Below, in pieces: positions 26,701 to 31,655 of a stretch of DNA of 64,000 bases; positions within the stretch are counted from its first letter, which is position 1, and every line of letters begins with the position of its first letter. The DNA is from an uncultured Oscillospiraceae bacterium (GTDB taxonomy: Bacteria; Bacillota; Clostridia; Oscillospirales; Oscillospiraceae), in the NCBI GenBank assembly GCA_947585425.1, contig CANPWZ010000006.1:1-64000 (forward strand), in the 5' to 3' direction. Made by a program: the position numbers and the translations under genes. The notes below the pieces were generated by a model. That model saw only the letters and a program-made list of their open reading frames with translations, was not told the origin of the DNA and searched no databases.

Positions 26701-27741
26701 GCCGTTCTGGTAGGCGGTGTATTTCTTGTCGCCACAGTCGTTCCAGCCGTTCCAGCTATCGGCTTTATCTTCAAACCAGTCGTGCCCGGGGTTGTCGGTA
26801 TCAGCATCGTTGGTTTTTTTCAACTGGCAGATCTCGTTATTGACGAACACCCAGCCGCCTTCGCTTCTAAGAGCGTCGTCGTGCTTCGGGGCACTGCCGT
26901 CGGGACTTGTCTGGTTTTTGCTCCAGCCGGCCGTTAAGTACTGCGTATTATCACCGGGTTTTATCACTCCGTTACTATTATTATAATCTTCGGCCGCTTT
27001 TTCGTTGGGCGTGTAGTGCTTCATGGGCAGGATGGTCACGGCGGTGCTCTGACCGTGGTAGGGGTGGGTATTGTCGGTATCCGTGAAATCGTTGTTTGCC
27101 CCGTCGCCGAACAGCACCACCGACACCTCGTTGTACTCGCTCGACAGCATCAGCACATCGATGGCGGCGTTGATGGCATCGACGGTCATGGCGATCCGCT
27201 GCCGGCTCCACAGGGTCTCGTCCTCACCTAAATCTTCTGATTTGCTGAAGCTACTGTACATGGAGCCGGAGTTATCGAACACGATGACGGCCCGGACGGG
27301 GGGCACGCCGATGACCTCCAGGCTGGAGCCCAGCGCAGAATAGACGTGCAGGAAGTCGTCGTTGAGCGTGACCGTCTTGTTACCGGCTATGCCGTCAAGG
27401 CCCTCAGTCAAAGACAGGATGCCATCATTTGCATTCCACTGGTCTTTCCTGTCGCCCTTATCGCCATAGCCCAGGGCAAACACGGACTTATCCGACCACA
27501 GACGCCCGGCGTTGCGGGTGTTTGTGGAGAAATCCAGCATCTCCGTATAGGTGTCCATGGTGCTGGGGTCGGCCTGCCGGGTGACGCCCTGCGTGGGCCC
27601 CCCTGTCGCCGCCGCGTGGGCGGTGGGGAGGAGCAGGTGCAGCCCCTCGCACAGCGAGAGCGCCAGGCAGGCGCACAACAGGACGGCGGTGAGCCGGCGC
27701 GCCGCAGCTTTTAGTGTTGCCCTCACTCTGCTTGTTTTCAT
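11731..27741 (-). CDS. Giant sortase-anchored repeat adhesin with VWA domain (5336 aa)
   Basis: Starts at an ATG with AAGGAG nine bases upstream. In order: a signal peptide (to about residue 45); a von Willebrand A region with MIDAS motif FDNSGSMYS near residue 158; a long unassigned region; three DUF11/isopeptide-type domains (about 2050-2470, each with an AGDTITYTIDW-like strand); six DUF5979-type repeats; two FctA/Spy0128-like pilin domains (about 3365-3635); thirteen more DUF5979-type repeats to about 5227. Each DUF5979 unit carries TKTVTG..., FTLKHGESV and YTVTE-like signatures. Then come a Ser-Glu-Thr-Pro-Gly-Pro repeat stalk, a TPTTGD sorting motif, a membrane helix and a basic tail. 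The VWA plus pilin-like domains suggest a long self-crosslinked adhesive fibre. It fills a quarter of the window, and its partner sortase is downstream. Confidence 0.93.
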   Translation of the reverse strand: MKTSRVRATLKAAARRLTAVLLCACLALSLCEGLHLLLPTAHAAATGGPTQGVTRQADPSTMDTYTEMLDFSTNTRNAGRLWSDKSVFALGYGDKGDRKDQWNANDGILSLTEGLDGIAGNKTVTLNDDFLHVYSALGSSLEVIGVPPVRAVIVFDNSGSMYSSFSKSEDLGEDETLWSRQRIAMTVDAINAAIDVLMLSSEYNEVSVVLFGDGANNDFTDTDNTHPYHGQSTAVTILPMKHYTPNEKAAEDYNNSNGVIKPGDNTQYLTAGWSKNQTSPDGSAPKHDDALRSEGGWVFVNNEICQLKKTNDADTDNPGHDWFEDKADSWNGWNDCGDKKYTAYQNGTTDIQAGYYVGMQELMNAKKTEQVGNQEYQCVPSLVMLTDGQATDMMNGNFITPEFTEGDATSQPTARGFVNDTGNRLRSFTGATNANNGKEIGNFWDMFVEMAGGNTGLYQSVAWAFTNKKNTDEAPLSGDGLTAMQGVANTYSDSVASMLLGTLMTTAYYKEAVRRAYNVADNWNIYTISVDMVDLSTIDASTVTGAVEESDKQLPKTWTYHINSNAPTMDPADYFFKNGKVDISWLVEKGYVEMTQDELAEAIAADTDVNVTTKTVYPDWSVGEMLIQGIVTAAQKLQRWSEGTEISTNYQSWREVKNILQHVEGKAEQDPTGPYYSYWNNTRYVNPWTHTNGYLLQEKQTVKYPALNGTKDDDTNPAGLTAQDVMKNIAYNNFAYYPSTANASAQDLAGTFVEIVDAITEHLFAPVGGTNDLGVGDAVTYVDPVGKYMDVKDVKNLALFGELYGITKAAVYDYQWNHQYMANKGTETAPLPEGWYMGEPTTEAKYKATTPVGKTAEDMWNEGWVYRVSYQNASKYVPTLDSINKNVVPTADPALDKMRHTTYTFYRLTADNRNDLHVNPAYLDGKSEKDYLGSNIKYDVNGAHLRAKPGVYALSDLRIWVEDSGDYSASLGGSKTDTNYDEALWINIPVNMLPLRTMSINLGKTGEDADHWAYKTNLTAEAGDAYKASFPLRVFYTVGVSDEVLENSNRINIAGGISPEYILRNKITTPAAAGARGIDQGNLEFFSNWYNPLNRYGDYATTSTDYTFGDPVTSFAPSTANRYYMFEKALPLYSTAYQFTGGKWQKVEMHDGISANFGGRLLAELDETKIAEKSSATVDNSEAITTVMAGKDVKDKDIVLLKVDRLTDVTRPESPSETEPDPFPSSEYFYLAIEYYNLDSKTNTATWTQYVITRKGSEFGSAYESAHISNGDMLCWHDMSGTYPDYPYLSATETHDDSRGKEYIGWPLVDGYYAGCTKDDNKVPEESQYTTATDGLTGYDPDWNTQHSNVLAAGEWVLCAKPGGLRVGDLAQNVQSKGGNYSNTNAELQAQIEKYYGEERYKDETTAKDLSWGFYSNNVTRTANNYYMPTISAASRTEEEAGSTAGTEDNGIIVNVYLGNNGRLWVNDTTLLVTKLIDPPQGQEIDTEEEFNYQVYIQGMTGRQSAVVIHWNPATQSWQRQFHYIDLELDSQLFLQTQDGQKAVVDGDGKRVVPNTEGTGYVYANNGTACDGTCYYVYIGKNRSGNAETFGASEAGFRVYHNDAVDTNGTVSGTDVEIDGKSGEKGTFYATEVWLVSVDVNYPNWTGKDPINDGTFNIEESGLYSKQLEKFELLTIDPNDTEATTEIAITSDYLTSSAYWTKDVYFGYKDEGNTKLTEDDLYDQIIPSGDRPDYFDNDTDGRNNADNETIAENTAEFTLKHGEALLFSGIPSNSVYRVTEQLTDRQLDEGYSLKEVSHNQQVGSVSTYRPGMQSLPVYYNEGTTYGWYGGTKADGSYLYTTDPNYANAETENGLMWAVDQNGTPNEDDYLHYEPFHHTNAVVWEAYSTMDENAKGDNHHQPVGFLADGKNGTSPFYLWNGTTSENTGYTHPVQDNPNCKPLTDGGCDKNIGGGQVRHYFFKGGELLDAHYQGEGSGYIRNIGRYITSPTAHFGVKGEQQTDAETSGPETKSNADYNGVYSVFGNTGTFEESANFVNTKKADKRETAINGDEDRISGNGTGTQPGVQAGDTITYTIDWSNDTGNTARVVIIDPLDDGVEFVEPTSDEEGCKYFGGMDEANKYLATIYTDPKKPVTVDSGHVVIWDVGERAPDEHGSVTLTVKVKDDAEEWWDYDGDGVADKPVSANPDHLVRDRATVRVADNAYNTNTVVNPVGKPDKTETGIQHNENTTPVTEDEPDANLTPGEDGKWHGPLVYVGDKITYKITWRNYKTEAAQVTIRDPLDPNVKIISASFDPKNTVDSKGEPLNTSTGYTGAQAAELKDLETTGDAKPKSKETTDKTVDIGTPEAAKSVPVIQYTNEGGNCQVVWNLGYQPAGASGEVTLTVEVLSTAAAAGYVDNTAFVQINGDAVQQTKTVENPTPEVEKKETNHNPGDRLNVGDTVEYEISWRNYKPDAAKVVVTDALDPGVDFVSASFDGVTLNATAEPKSATGIVTIEDQNVNVTIAYDSGTHQITWTLDSVPANYKGTVALSVKVNEHAYDKHTYDGNGAFRTDETGGETDNKILNQGGVEIGGDAKVLTEIIPNPVLKTGGLTISKAVTGTDGDKEAYFAFRIELKGELEEFGPLDGAYPYTGSVEHQNNDSLTPGAEGGTITFTDGQARVELKDGQSITIKGLPDGVTYKVTEENPQGHTVSANGEEGNSATGKITADETETVTTEVAFTNSKEPDPANLTIQKTVLGEEDPKTEFTFTLELTPPKDVTLAGSYPYTLTGPGAEASSSGNVTVDADGNVKFESGGDIKLKHNQTITITGLPNGTTYTVTEVGAADYDTTINGESVSYATGTLTNQGGNVTLVSFENTKHETKPGTGDVQITKTVTPANLSTTDTFTFHVELEFPEGTEDTPEVKYTGTESGTITDGKKDITLPAGGAVLLEDLPKGTVVTVTETGMDNNKYTMTVTGGEPVGNGVKVTVTDEGATVNIVFTNERKTGDLTVTKTVSGGDTERYWNFTVTLEDTSISGEFGDMTFTNGVATFQLNGEDPTKTATATGLPAGIKYTVTEDNYTAEGYTTTPAGGATGIIPAGGKASEEFFNYKGAPGTGGLKVAKTVTGNADDPNKDWNFTVEFTAPDEDSVNWEKIAELKFSARESTEHVVTWDGNMLTFTLKHGESVQITNLPVGTAYEVTENYTGGYFTTTVTDSDGDNDGQGTIDTAGEMDNVAFVNDFGEVHEPKIGCLTVSKAVEGGDEVVGTDFHFKVEFTAPAGVSVNWNGVELVFDDETTNHNYDHPKDNVWTFTLRDGESVRIYDLPLGTKYTVTEESGEYSTTATVTGGTVTKEGTATEGGYTVSGDLGKTGEAKVEYTNTMPTVGEATVNVELTKTLKGGTLEAGKFTFVVTPDADNPAGDPLAGKTQEVPNGAPVDGTAKVALFGEGLVFTQAGTYKYTVREKYDGQPGISYDGKVYTVTVVVTKEEYNSDTNTWPLSAKATVDGAEPGAGDLAFTNEYNPNEISVPLQARKMLTDATLRAGQFSFTLTPGESTVDGVTGTSPMPDGTSSPLTVTNDASGWVDFGSVKFDKEGTYEYTIKEVKPADALGYVTYDETVYDVTVEVSREGAALKAEITYTPGLPDGTDVPTFTNTANTGSLTVSKTVTGAAGSRTEDWTFTVEFTAPDGTSVDWENTAKMTFYPADETLDETTVHENHKVEWTDGNKLTFTLKHEESVTISELPVGTTYTVTEPDANKGGYTTTIEGNTDGTIKAGDPATVDFTNNKDTAETGDLKVTKTVSGAVTNQAFRFTVTFSAPVDQKMVKLTFSDGETTGHNVEWTDAQTLTFTLKNGETMTATDLPAGITYHVTEDKYEGYTTEVHGDETGFIPPKAAAKLEYINRGPEQSPTTRSLTVTKTVTGEGDTEKDWTFTVVFTAPEGQTVDDWESTAKLTFYPTDGTTAHDDKWDGNTLTFTLKHGESVKIEGLPDGTGYTVTEAEANQDGYITTPKGASGTISETDAATAVFTNDKHTTPPDKGNLTVSKTVTGKDGDTTRLFHFKVTIYTDETRETVDESFTGTYGHMTFTNGVAEFDLRHGESLTATDLPKGLAYTVTEGDYTGEGYITTSSGNEGTIPGGDTVTADFNNAKPGKGNLIVTKMVSGTAGETDKGFTFTVEFTAPEGAPADWKNGVTLTKYNGGEPEETHSATWTDGKLEFTLRHSESVEIEGLPDGTTYKVTEQEANQDGYTTKVTGSGTVEGGSISGTIKAEEPASASFENHKDKPEPGSLKVTKTVDGPGGDMAKEFHFKVTLSDKTINGKYGDMIFTNGEAEFTLHHGQSKTATDLPAGVTYTVTEASAKYYTTTPEGGSVTGTIPSGGTAEAKFTNTRNTGSLSVTKKVTGKGGETDKEFHFTVEFTVPAGSEMGKWTDAVKVTFSDGGTEETHSATWTDGKLTFTLKHGQTMTAENLPAGVTYTVTETDAEGYTTTSSGATGTIPDDGDSAKAVFNNHKDPTEEPDKGDLIVTKEVTGDGGDQDQGFTFTVTFEPAENGYSDVIVKKYDADGNDVTGSLSIEGNKLEFTLKHGERMEVTGLPEGTEYTVTETEANADGYTTESSGATGTIPGGGTASAKFTNKKGPETSPDKGNLLVTKTVEGTAGSTTKEFTFTVTFEPVDTDFTGVTITKYDAAGNGVTESASITDGKLTFTLKHGESVLITGLPAGVTYTVDEEAYEGYTTGSTDSTGTIPENGTAEAKFTNINDSPEYGELTVSKTVSGDAGDASFHFKVTLTGTAANGTPVSSITGQYGNMHFTNGVAEFDLGAGKSLTATDLPKGFGYTVEESPVAGFTVESPEDGTASGIIPGGSEAKADFVNIPVTTEDPKPGSLKVTKTVTGEGGDQDKDFTFSVEFTAPEGKTINQDSVKLTFSARGSENHNVAWRDGKLTFTLRDNESVTITGLPAGAAYTVTETEANTDGYVTTYTGDTGTILEDAAVEASVVNHKILPGDLSVTKTVTGEGGDKTREFTFTVTLTGTAADGTRAADVDGTYGGMTFVDGVATFTLKNGEGKTASGLPAGLSYTVKETEANAGGYTTEVTGTGTVGEDGSISGEIRAEAPERADFTNTKDPLGSLIVTKTVTGAAGNKSKDWHFTVTFDAPTGTAEGWQDGVTITKHNADGTAVEEKFTITGSKLTFTLKSGEKVKIDNLPAGVTYTVDETEANQDGYTTTVTDTDDVDDGKGIIEANGEDSVEFVNDKPGTPPPPPPPSETPGPSETPGPSETPGPSETPGPSETPGPSGTPGPSSTPKPTTPTDDTPTTGDNSHLGLWIALMVIGVVGAAAALWPTPWQKRPGNKGRRIKK
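11890..12015 (-). repeat. 18-bp tandem repeats encoding the SETPGP wall stalk
   Basis: About seven near-identical 18-base units encode Ser-Glu-Thr-Pro-Gly-Pro and variants before the sorting signal. Two alternating nucleotide versions of the unit are visible, so copy number could vary by slippage without breaking frame. Confidence 0.8.
12060..19990 (-). repeat. Array of 21 Ig-like/pilin repeat modules inside the adhesin gene
   Basis: Counting TKTVxG-type module starts gives nineteen DUF5979-type units and two FctA-like units, roughly 300-420 bases each. Adjacent units keep recurring DNA words such as GACCGTCTTGGTGAC. This makes the locus prone to recombination and to assembly collapse. Confidence 0.8.
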
Positions 27742-27982
27742 AGTCAGCTACTCCTTTACGATGATTGATTATGCACGCCCCCGATTTTTTACGGGAGGAA
27801 TTCATTGTTGTCGTACCAATTGGGCTTGCAAATACGACCGCCGTGACGTTCTTGGGGGTCGGACTTGTCTGGTGTTATAGAATCTATATATGTTTTTTCG
27901 GCGCCTGTGCCGGTCAGGGTCGGCGCTGTCCATCGGGAGATCTTTGGACGGCGCGGACTCGCCGTCTGTATGATCTGGACCC

Positions 27983-28159
27983 TCATCCGCGGTTCCGTGT
28001 TCTGACGGCTGCGTGTCGTCGAAAGGGGGGAGAATCATCCGAGGTGGTTTTATCCGCCAAATGCACTGTAACGCCGCTCGCCGCCGCGAAAGCCGCCGTC
28101 GGCAAAAGCGACACGGCCATGACCAGCGCCAGCATCAGGGCAAAAAAACTCTTGCACAT
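27983..28159 (-). pseudogene. Remnant of a small secreted protein upstream of the adhesin
   Basis: An ATG at 28159, preceded by AAGGAAGG, opens a good signal peptide (FFALMLALVMAVSLLPTAAFA), but the frame stops after 58 codons. The two other minus frames stay open over 27789-28038, and the acidic stretch in them reads as a continuation after one or two frameshifts. Taken together 27789-28159 looks like a decayed short surface or secreted protein. A genuine 58-residue secreted peptide is the alternative. Confidence 0.5.
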
Positions 28160-28192
28160 TGTAGTTTACCTTCCTTCCGGTAAGAGTTCATT

Positions 28193-28240
28193 CTGTCCGT
28201 GGGGACCCCACGGACAGGGGGCTGGGCCGGCCCAGCCCCC
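28193..28240. repeat. Two adjoining perfect palindromes in the adhesin leader
   Basis: The first (28193-28217) has 12-base arms CTGTCCGTGGGG around one base. The second (28217-28240) is a 24-base perfect palindrome GGGGGCTGGGCC/GGCCCAGCCCCC. They share base 28217. They lie between the adhesin promoter and the first leader ORF, so the transcript would carry two very stable hairpins. Confidence 0.7.
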
Positions 28241-28317
28241 TGATTTTCATTATGCGCTGACGCCGTATCCACGACAGGTGGTCTTTGCTGTCAGCGGGAA
28301 TCAATAAGTTTGCTCAT

Positions 28318-28346
28318 ATTATCCACAACTCCGGGGCAGTTGTCAA
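28318..28346 (-). promoter_or_regulatory. Promoter of the adhesin-sortase transcript
   Basis: Minus-strand TTGACA and GATAAT are separated by exactly 17 bases. Predicted start is near 28311, giving a ~570-base leader before the adhesin ATG. Confidence 0.7.
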
Positions 28347-28423
28347 CCGCTTTGTCCCGAACAGACAAAATCACGACCTGAATTACACTTGATTGAGGTG
28401 TGTATGATTTTTTCATTGTGCGC

Positions 28424-28452
28424 TTGACACATAACATCTCTACATATATCAT
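28424..28452 (+). promoter_or_regulatory. Strong rightward promoter with operator-like palindrome
   Basis: TTGACA and TATCAT are separated by exactly 17 bases on the plus strand. GTTCACCCGTGAAC, a 14-base inverted repeat, sits at 28461-28474 over the predicted start site. It points toward a region with no plus-strand gene. Confidence 0.65.
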
Positions 28453-28458
28453 CATACT

Positions 28459-28700
28459 ACGTTCACCCGTGAACAAGTCAATAGGGCAAACCGAAAAAGT
28501 TGGAGAAAATTTTTCTCGCTCGATCAGGGGGCAAGAACTGCGCGGAGGCTTATCAACAAAATAACAATTTAGTCAGCGCAACTCCCGCCTTTGGCCGCAT
28601 CGAGGGCCGGGAAATACAGCTTTTAGAGGCGGCGGGGGTGTAAATGGGTACAAAAAGCAGAGCCGCGAAAAAACGATCGTTTTGCGGCTCGGATTTTCAT
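28459..28700 (+). ncRNA. Candidate small RNA between adhesin promoter and recombinase
   Basis: The strong plus-strand promoter at 28424 would make a ~240-base RNA ending at a GC-rich hairpin (GAGCCGC...GCGGCTC, 28660-28690) followed by GGATTTTC. The only ORF is a 25-codon one from 28643. No known RNA family is recognised. Confidence 0.4.
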
Positions 28701-28824
28701 GCCATTTTCAAACAGACACCTTGAATTTTCACGGCGCTTGTGGTAATATGCCTATGTATGGATTGCAGTTCAGAGCGCAGCGGCCTGTCCGATCAAGACA
28801 ACATTGTTATTTTGTGATAAGCCG

Positions 28825-29661
28825 CTATGATACCAGCCCCAGCCTGTCCAGCGCCCGGGCGTGTTCCGCGCCGGTGGAGATCAGATAGATACGGGTCGTT
28901 TCAATGGACGAGTGCCCCAGCACGTCGGACAGCTTGGCGATGTCCCTTGTCACCCGGTAGAACATCCGGGCGAACAGGTGCCGCAGGTTGTGGGGGAATA
29001 CCTTGGAGCGCTCCACCCCCGCCCGGTCGCACAGGGATTTCATCTCCGCCCAGATCTGCCGCCGCGTCAGCCCCTTTCCGTTTCTGGTGAGAAATATCTC
29101 GCCGGAGGCGATTTTTTGTTTTCCGGCGTATTTCAGCAGTTTGCGGCAGAGCTTGCCGGGGAGCATGATGACCCGGATCTTTCCCTTGAGCGAGATCTGT
29201 GTCTGGCCGTTTCGCGCCGCCTCCACGGTGATATACCGCACCTCGCTGACCCGGATGCCGGTGGAACAGATGGTCTCCATCAAAAGCGCCAGTCGCGGTT
29301 TTCCACTTGCGGCGGCCAGGAGGCGGTCATATTCCTCCCGCGTCAGCTCCCGGCTCTGATCCCGGAACACCCGCCGCTGGAGCCGCAGGGCCTTGACCCG
29401 GCAATCCTCCCAGCCCAGGAATCGCAGGAGGGCGTTCACCGACGCCACCATGGAATTGACCGTGGTGGGGGCATAGCCCTGGGCCGTCAGTCCGTCCCGC
29501 CACGCGGCCACAGCGTCCTTTGTGACAGGCGCGCCGCCCATGTGCGCGGCAAAGGCGGATGCGTCCCGCAGGTACTTTTCGATGGTGCCCGCGCTCTTTT
29601 CCTCCCGCCGTAGATAGGCGGCAAAATTCCGCAAGTCGGGGTCAATCATTCTGTGTTTCAT
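28825..29661 (-). CDS. Tyrosine recombinase of the surface module
   Basis: 278 residues with an N-terminal SAM-like core-binding domain (TIEKYLRDASAFAAHM) and a catalytic domain with TGIRVSEV, HNLRHLFAR and LGHSSIETTRIYL, so all catalytic residues are present. It is short like XerC/D-type enzymes that work as resolvases or invertases. Start ATG follows ACGGAGG. It sits directly upstream of the adhesin control region and is unlike the element integrase. It may control the adhesin or move the module. An 8-base inverted repeat (TAAAATAG, 29677-29702) lies just upstream. Confidence 0.88.
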   Translation of the reverse strand: MKHRMIDPDLRNFAAYLRREEKSAGTIEKYLRDASAFAAHMGGAPVTKDAVAAWRDGLTAQGYAPTTVNSMVASVNALLRFLGWEDCRVKALRLQRRVFRDQSRELTREEYDRLLAAASGKPRLALLMETICSTGIRVSEVRYITVEAARNGQTQISLKGKIRVIMLPGKLCRKLLKYAGKQKIASGEIFLTRNGKGLTRRQIWAEMKSLCDRAGVERSKVFPHNLRHLFARMFYRVTRDIAKLSDVLGHSSIETTRIYLISTGAEHARALDRLGLVS

Positions 29662-29760
29662 AACTGCCTCCGTAAATAAAATAGGGTTATGTCTCTATTT
29701 TACCCAATGAGGCAGTAGATGATTTCAGCGTCGTAAAATTGAACTGAGCAAATGCACAAA

Positions 29761-29796
29761 GTTGAAGGACTCTGTCAAACGACAGAGCCCTTCAAC
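29761..29796. terminator. Stem-loop near the right end of element 2
   Basis: GTTGAAGG and CTCTGTC pair with their complements with one internal mismatch and an AAAC loop. On the minus strand a T-containing stretch follows. It probably insulates the recombinase from incoming transcription. Confidence 0.5.
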
Positions 29797-29838
29797 TGTT
29801 CACGGAGCTTTTTCAGCCGCTTTGGAGATTTCCTGTGA

Positions 29839-29874
29839 GGGGCTTTTCTTTGAGCCGGCAGCGCAAATATTGGG
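29839..29874 (+). repeat. 36-bp imperfect direct repeat, right copy
   Basis: Partner of 10625-10660 (31 of 36 identical). The two copies bracket the sortase, adhesin and recombinase exactly. The remaining bases to 30046 show no gene. Confidence 0.5.
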
Positions 29875-30046
29875 TAGTGCCAACATTGCAAAATGCTTTC
29901 GTACATAATTCTTTACAACCGTCGGAAACTGAGTTAATATGAAGGAGTAAACCATTGCAAAAGAATTAGCAGCTTTTTGATTATAGCGAGGTAACTGCTG
30001 CCACTCTCCCGTTGTGGTCCTTTCCCCTTTTCCGCCTACACCCCGC

Positions 30047-30226
30047 TCAGACCCAAACGCTGACCCATACGCGGAAACAACGCTATGGGGCGGACGGAAC
30101 GCATGGAGCGGAGAGTATCTTTTTCTGTGCGAAAGACCTCCAAACGGACACAAAACTGCGGGAAAACAGTATCGAAGGCACCTCATAACCCGGAGGTCGC
30201 AGGTTCAAGTCCTGCCGCCGCAACCA
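30047..30226 (+). repeat. Right copy of 180-bp direct repeat (attR of element 2)
   Basis: Differs from 581-760 at four positions. Here the ~135 non-tRNA bases are the right end of element 2 itself, and the tRNA 3' half (30182-30226) is the recombination core. Confidence 0.85.
30182..30226 (+). tRNA. 3' fragment of initiator tRNA-Met (CAT), attR core
   Basis: Identical over 45 bases to 716-760, from CTCATAA to CCA. No tRNA 5' half precedes it. In the unoccupied chromosome this would be the 3' end of the initiator tRNA gene followed by the terminator at 30228. Confidence 0.75.
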
Positions 30227-30227
30227 C

Positions 30228-30267
30228 GTCGGAGCAAGCTTCGTATCGCTTGCTCCGGCGTTTTTTA
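30228..30267 (+). terminator. Original terminator of the initiator tRNA gene
   Basis: CGGAGCAAGC and GCTTGCTCCG form a 10-bp stem with an eight-base loop followed by GCGTTTTTT, two bases after the tRNA CCA end. Confidence 0.85.
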
Positions 30268-30272
30268 CGCCG

Positions 30273-30342
30273 GAGCGCGCTCGCTCCGCTGCTCCTCCTC
30301 TCCCCACAAAGCCAAAGGGCGGCTTTGCGGGGGCCCCGTTTC
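30273..30342 (+). repeat. Dispersed GC-rich repeat, copy 1
   Basis: Shares an ordered set of blocks with 60757-60824: a CTCGCT-like start, CGCTGCTC, TCCCCAC, GGCGG-TTT and GCGGGGGCCCCGTT. Both copies lie in intergenic space right after a gene end. It is likely a genome-wide intergenic repeat. Confidence 0.55.
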
Positions 30343-30419
30343 CCGATGGTGTTTTCGAGCAGTCACCTCATAAGAGCAGCTGTTTCCGCATCGGAAACGG
30401 CTGCTCTTCATCGTTTCTC

Positions 30420-31655
30420 TCAGAACGGCACCCCGTCCTCCTCCCCGTCGGGCCGGTCCTCCCCGGCCTGGGCGGCGGTGTACACCGCCCCCTTGCCGTA
30501 CCTGGCCCGGATGGCGTCCATGGTCCGCTCCAGCTTCTCCACCCGCTCCCGGCGCCGGGGCTCCTGGGGCTGAAACAGGCCCAGCTGCTCCGCCGCCTCG
30601 TCCTCGGGGATCAGATTCTGGGCGGTGAGGGTGATGGCCCGGATGGGCGCGCCCGACTTCCAGCTCCGCTCCAGGATGTCCAGGGCGGCCCGGGAGAGCT
30701 CCCGGGCGGTGTTGGTGGGGGCGGGCAGGGGCCGCTGGCGGCAGATGTCCTTGAAATTGGGATCCCGGACGGACACCTGGAGGGTGACGGCCTTCATTCG
30801 GTGCCGCCTGAGCCGCACCGCCACCTGGTCGGCCAGCAGGGCCACCCCCCGGCGCACCTCGTCCCGGGTGGTCAGGTTGTGGGGGAAGGTCTCCCCGTTG
30901 CCCACGGATTTGGGGGGCGTGTACTGCCCCGCCGGGGCCACGGGGGAGTTGTCCAGCCCGTTGGCGTAGTTCCAAAGCTGGCCCCCCTGCTTGCCCAGCA
31001 GCTCCACCAGGGCCTGCCGGTCGAAGGCGGCCAGCTCCCCGATGGTGCCCACGCCGTACCTTGCCAGCACCTTCGCCGCCGCCCGGCCCACGAACAGCAG
31101 GTCGGTGACGGGCAGGGGCCACACGATCTCCCGGAAATTGTCCACGGTGATGACGGTGGTGGCGTCGGGCTTTTTGTAGTCGCTGCCCAGCTTGGCGAAG
31201 ATCTTGTTGAAGGACACCCCCACCGAGATGGTGAGCCCCAGGGACTCCCGCACCTCCCGGCGGATGCGGTCGGCCAGCGCCTTCGCATCCCCGCCGAACA
31301 GATGGAGGGTGCCGGTCACGTCCAGCCAGCTCTCGTCGATGCCGAAGGGCTCGATCAGGTCGGTGAAGCGGTAATAGATGGCGTTGATCTGCCGGGAGTA
31401 CACCCCGTATCGGTCGTGATGGGGAGGCAGCAGCACCAGCTCCGGGCACTTCTGCCGCGCCTGCCAGATGGTCTCCGCCGTTTTGACCCCCATGGCCTTG
31501 GCCGGCTCGTTCTTGGCCAAGATGATACCGTGGCGGCTCTTGGGGTCGCCGCAGACGGCCACCGGCCTGTCCCGCAGCTCCGGGTGCTCCAGCAGCTCCA
31601 CCGAGGCGTAAAAGCTGTTGCAGTCGCAGTGAAAGATGACCCGGTCCACGCCCAT
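30420..31655 (-). CDS. dinB: DNA polymerase IV (Y family)
   Basis: 411 residues from the ATG at 31655, preceded by GGAAGGGGGGAG; the longer tracked start is unsupported. Family motifs are present: FHCDCNSFYASVE (first catalytic Asp), the YSRQ-type palm, GIDESWLDVT (the catalytic Asp-Glu pair), GVSFNKIFAKLGSDYKKP, then the helix-hairpin-helix and little-finger domains. It performs error-prone translesion synthesis. The C-terminus ends DGVPF rather than a canonical clamp-binding box, although QLGLFQP near residue 360 is a good beta-clamp motif. First chromosomal gene right of element 2. Confidence 0.93.
   Translation of the reverse strand: MGVDRVIFHCDCNSFYASVELLEHPELRDRPVAVCGDPKSRHGIILAKNEPAKAMGVKTAETIWQARQKCPELVLLPPHHDRYGVYSRQINAIYYRFTDLIEPFGIDESWLDVTGTLHLFGGDAKALADRIRREVRESLGLTISVGVSFNKIFAKLGSDYKKPDATTVITVDNFREIVWPLPVTDLLFVGRAAAKVLARYGVGTIGELAAFDRQALVELLGKQGGQLWNYANGLDNSPVAPAGQYTPPKSVGNGETFPHNLTTRDEVRRGVALLADQVAVRLRRHRMKAVTLQVSVRDPNFKDICRQRPLPAPTNTARELSRAALDILERSWKSGAPIRAITLTAQNLIPEDEAAEQLGLFQPQEPRRRERVEKLERTMDAIRARYGKGAVYTAAQAGEDRPDGEEDGVPF

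Noticed and set aside
27765-28307. 180-codon plus-strand ORF in the adhesin leader
   Set aside because: No RBS or domain, and it crosses both palindromes. The minus strand holds the signal-peptide remnant and promoter.
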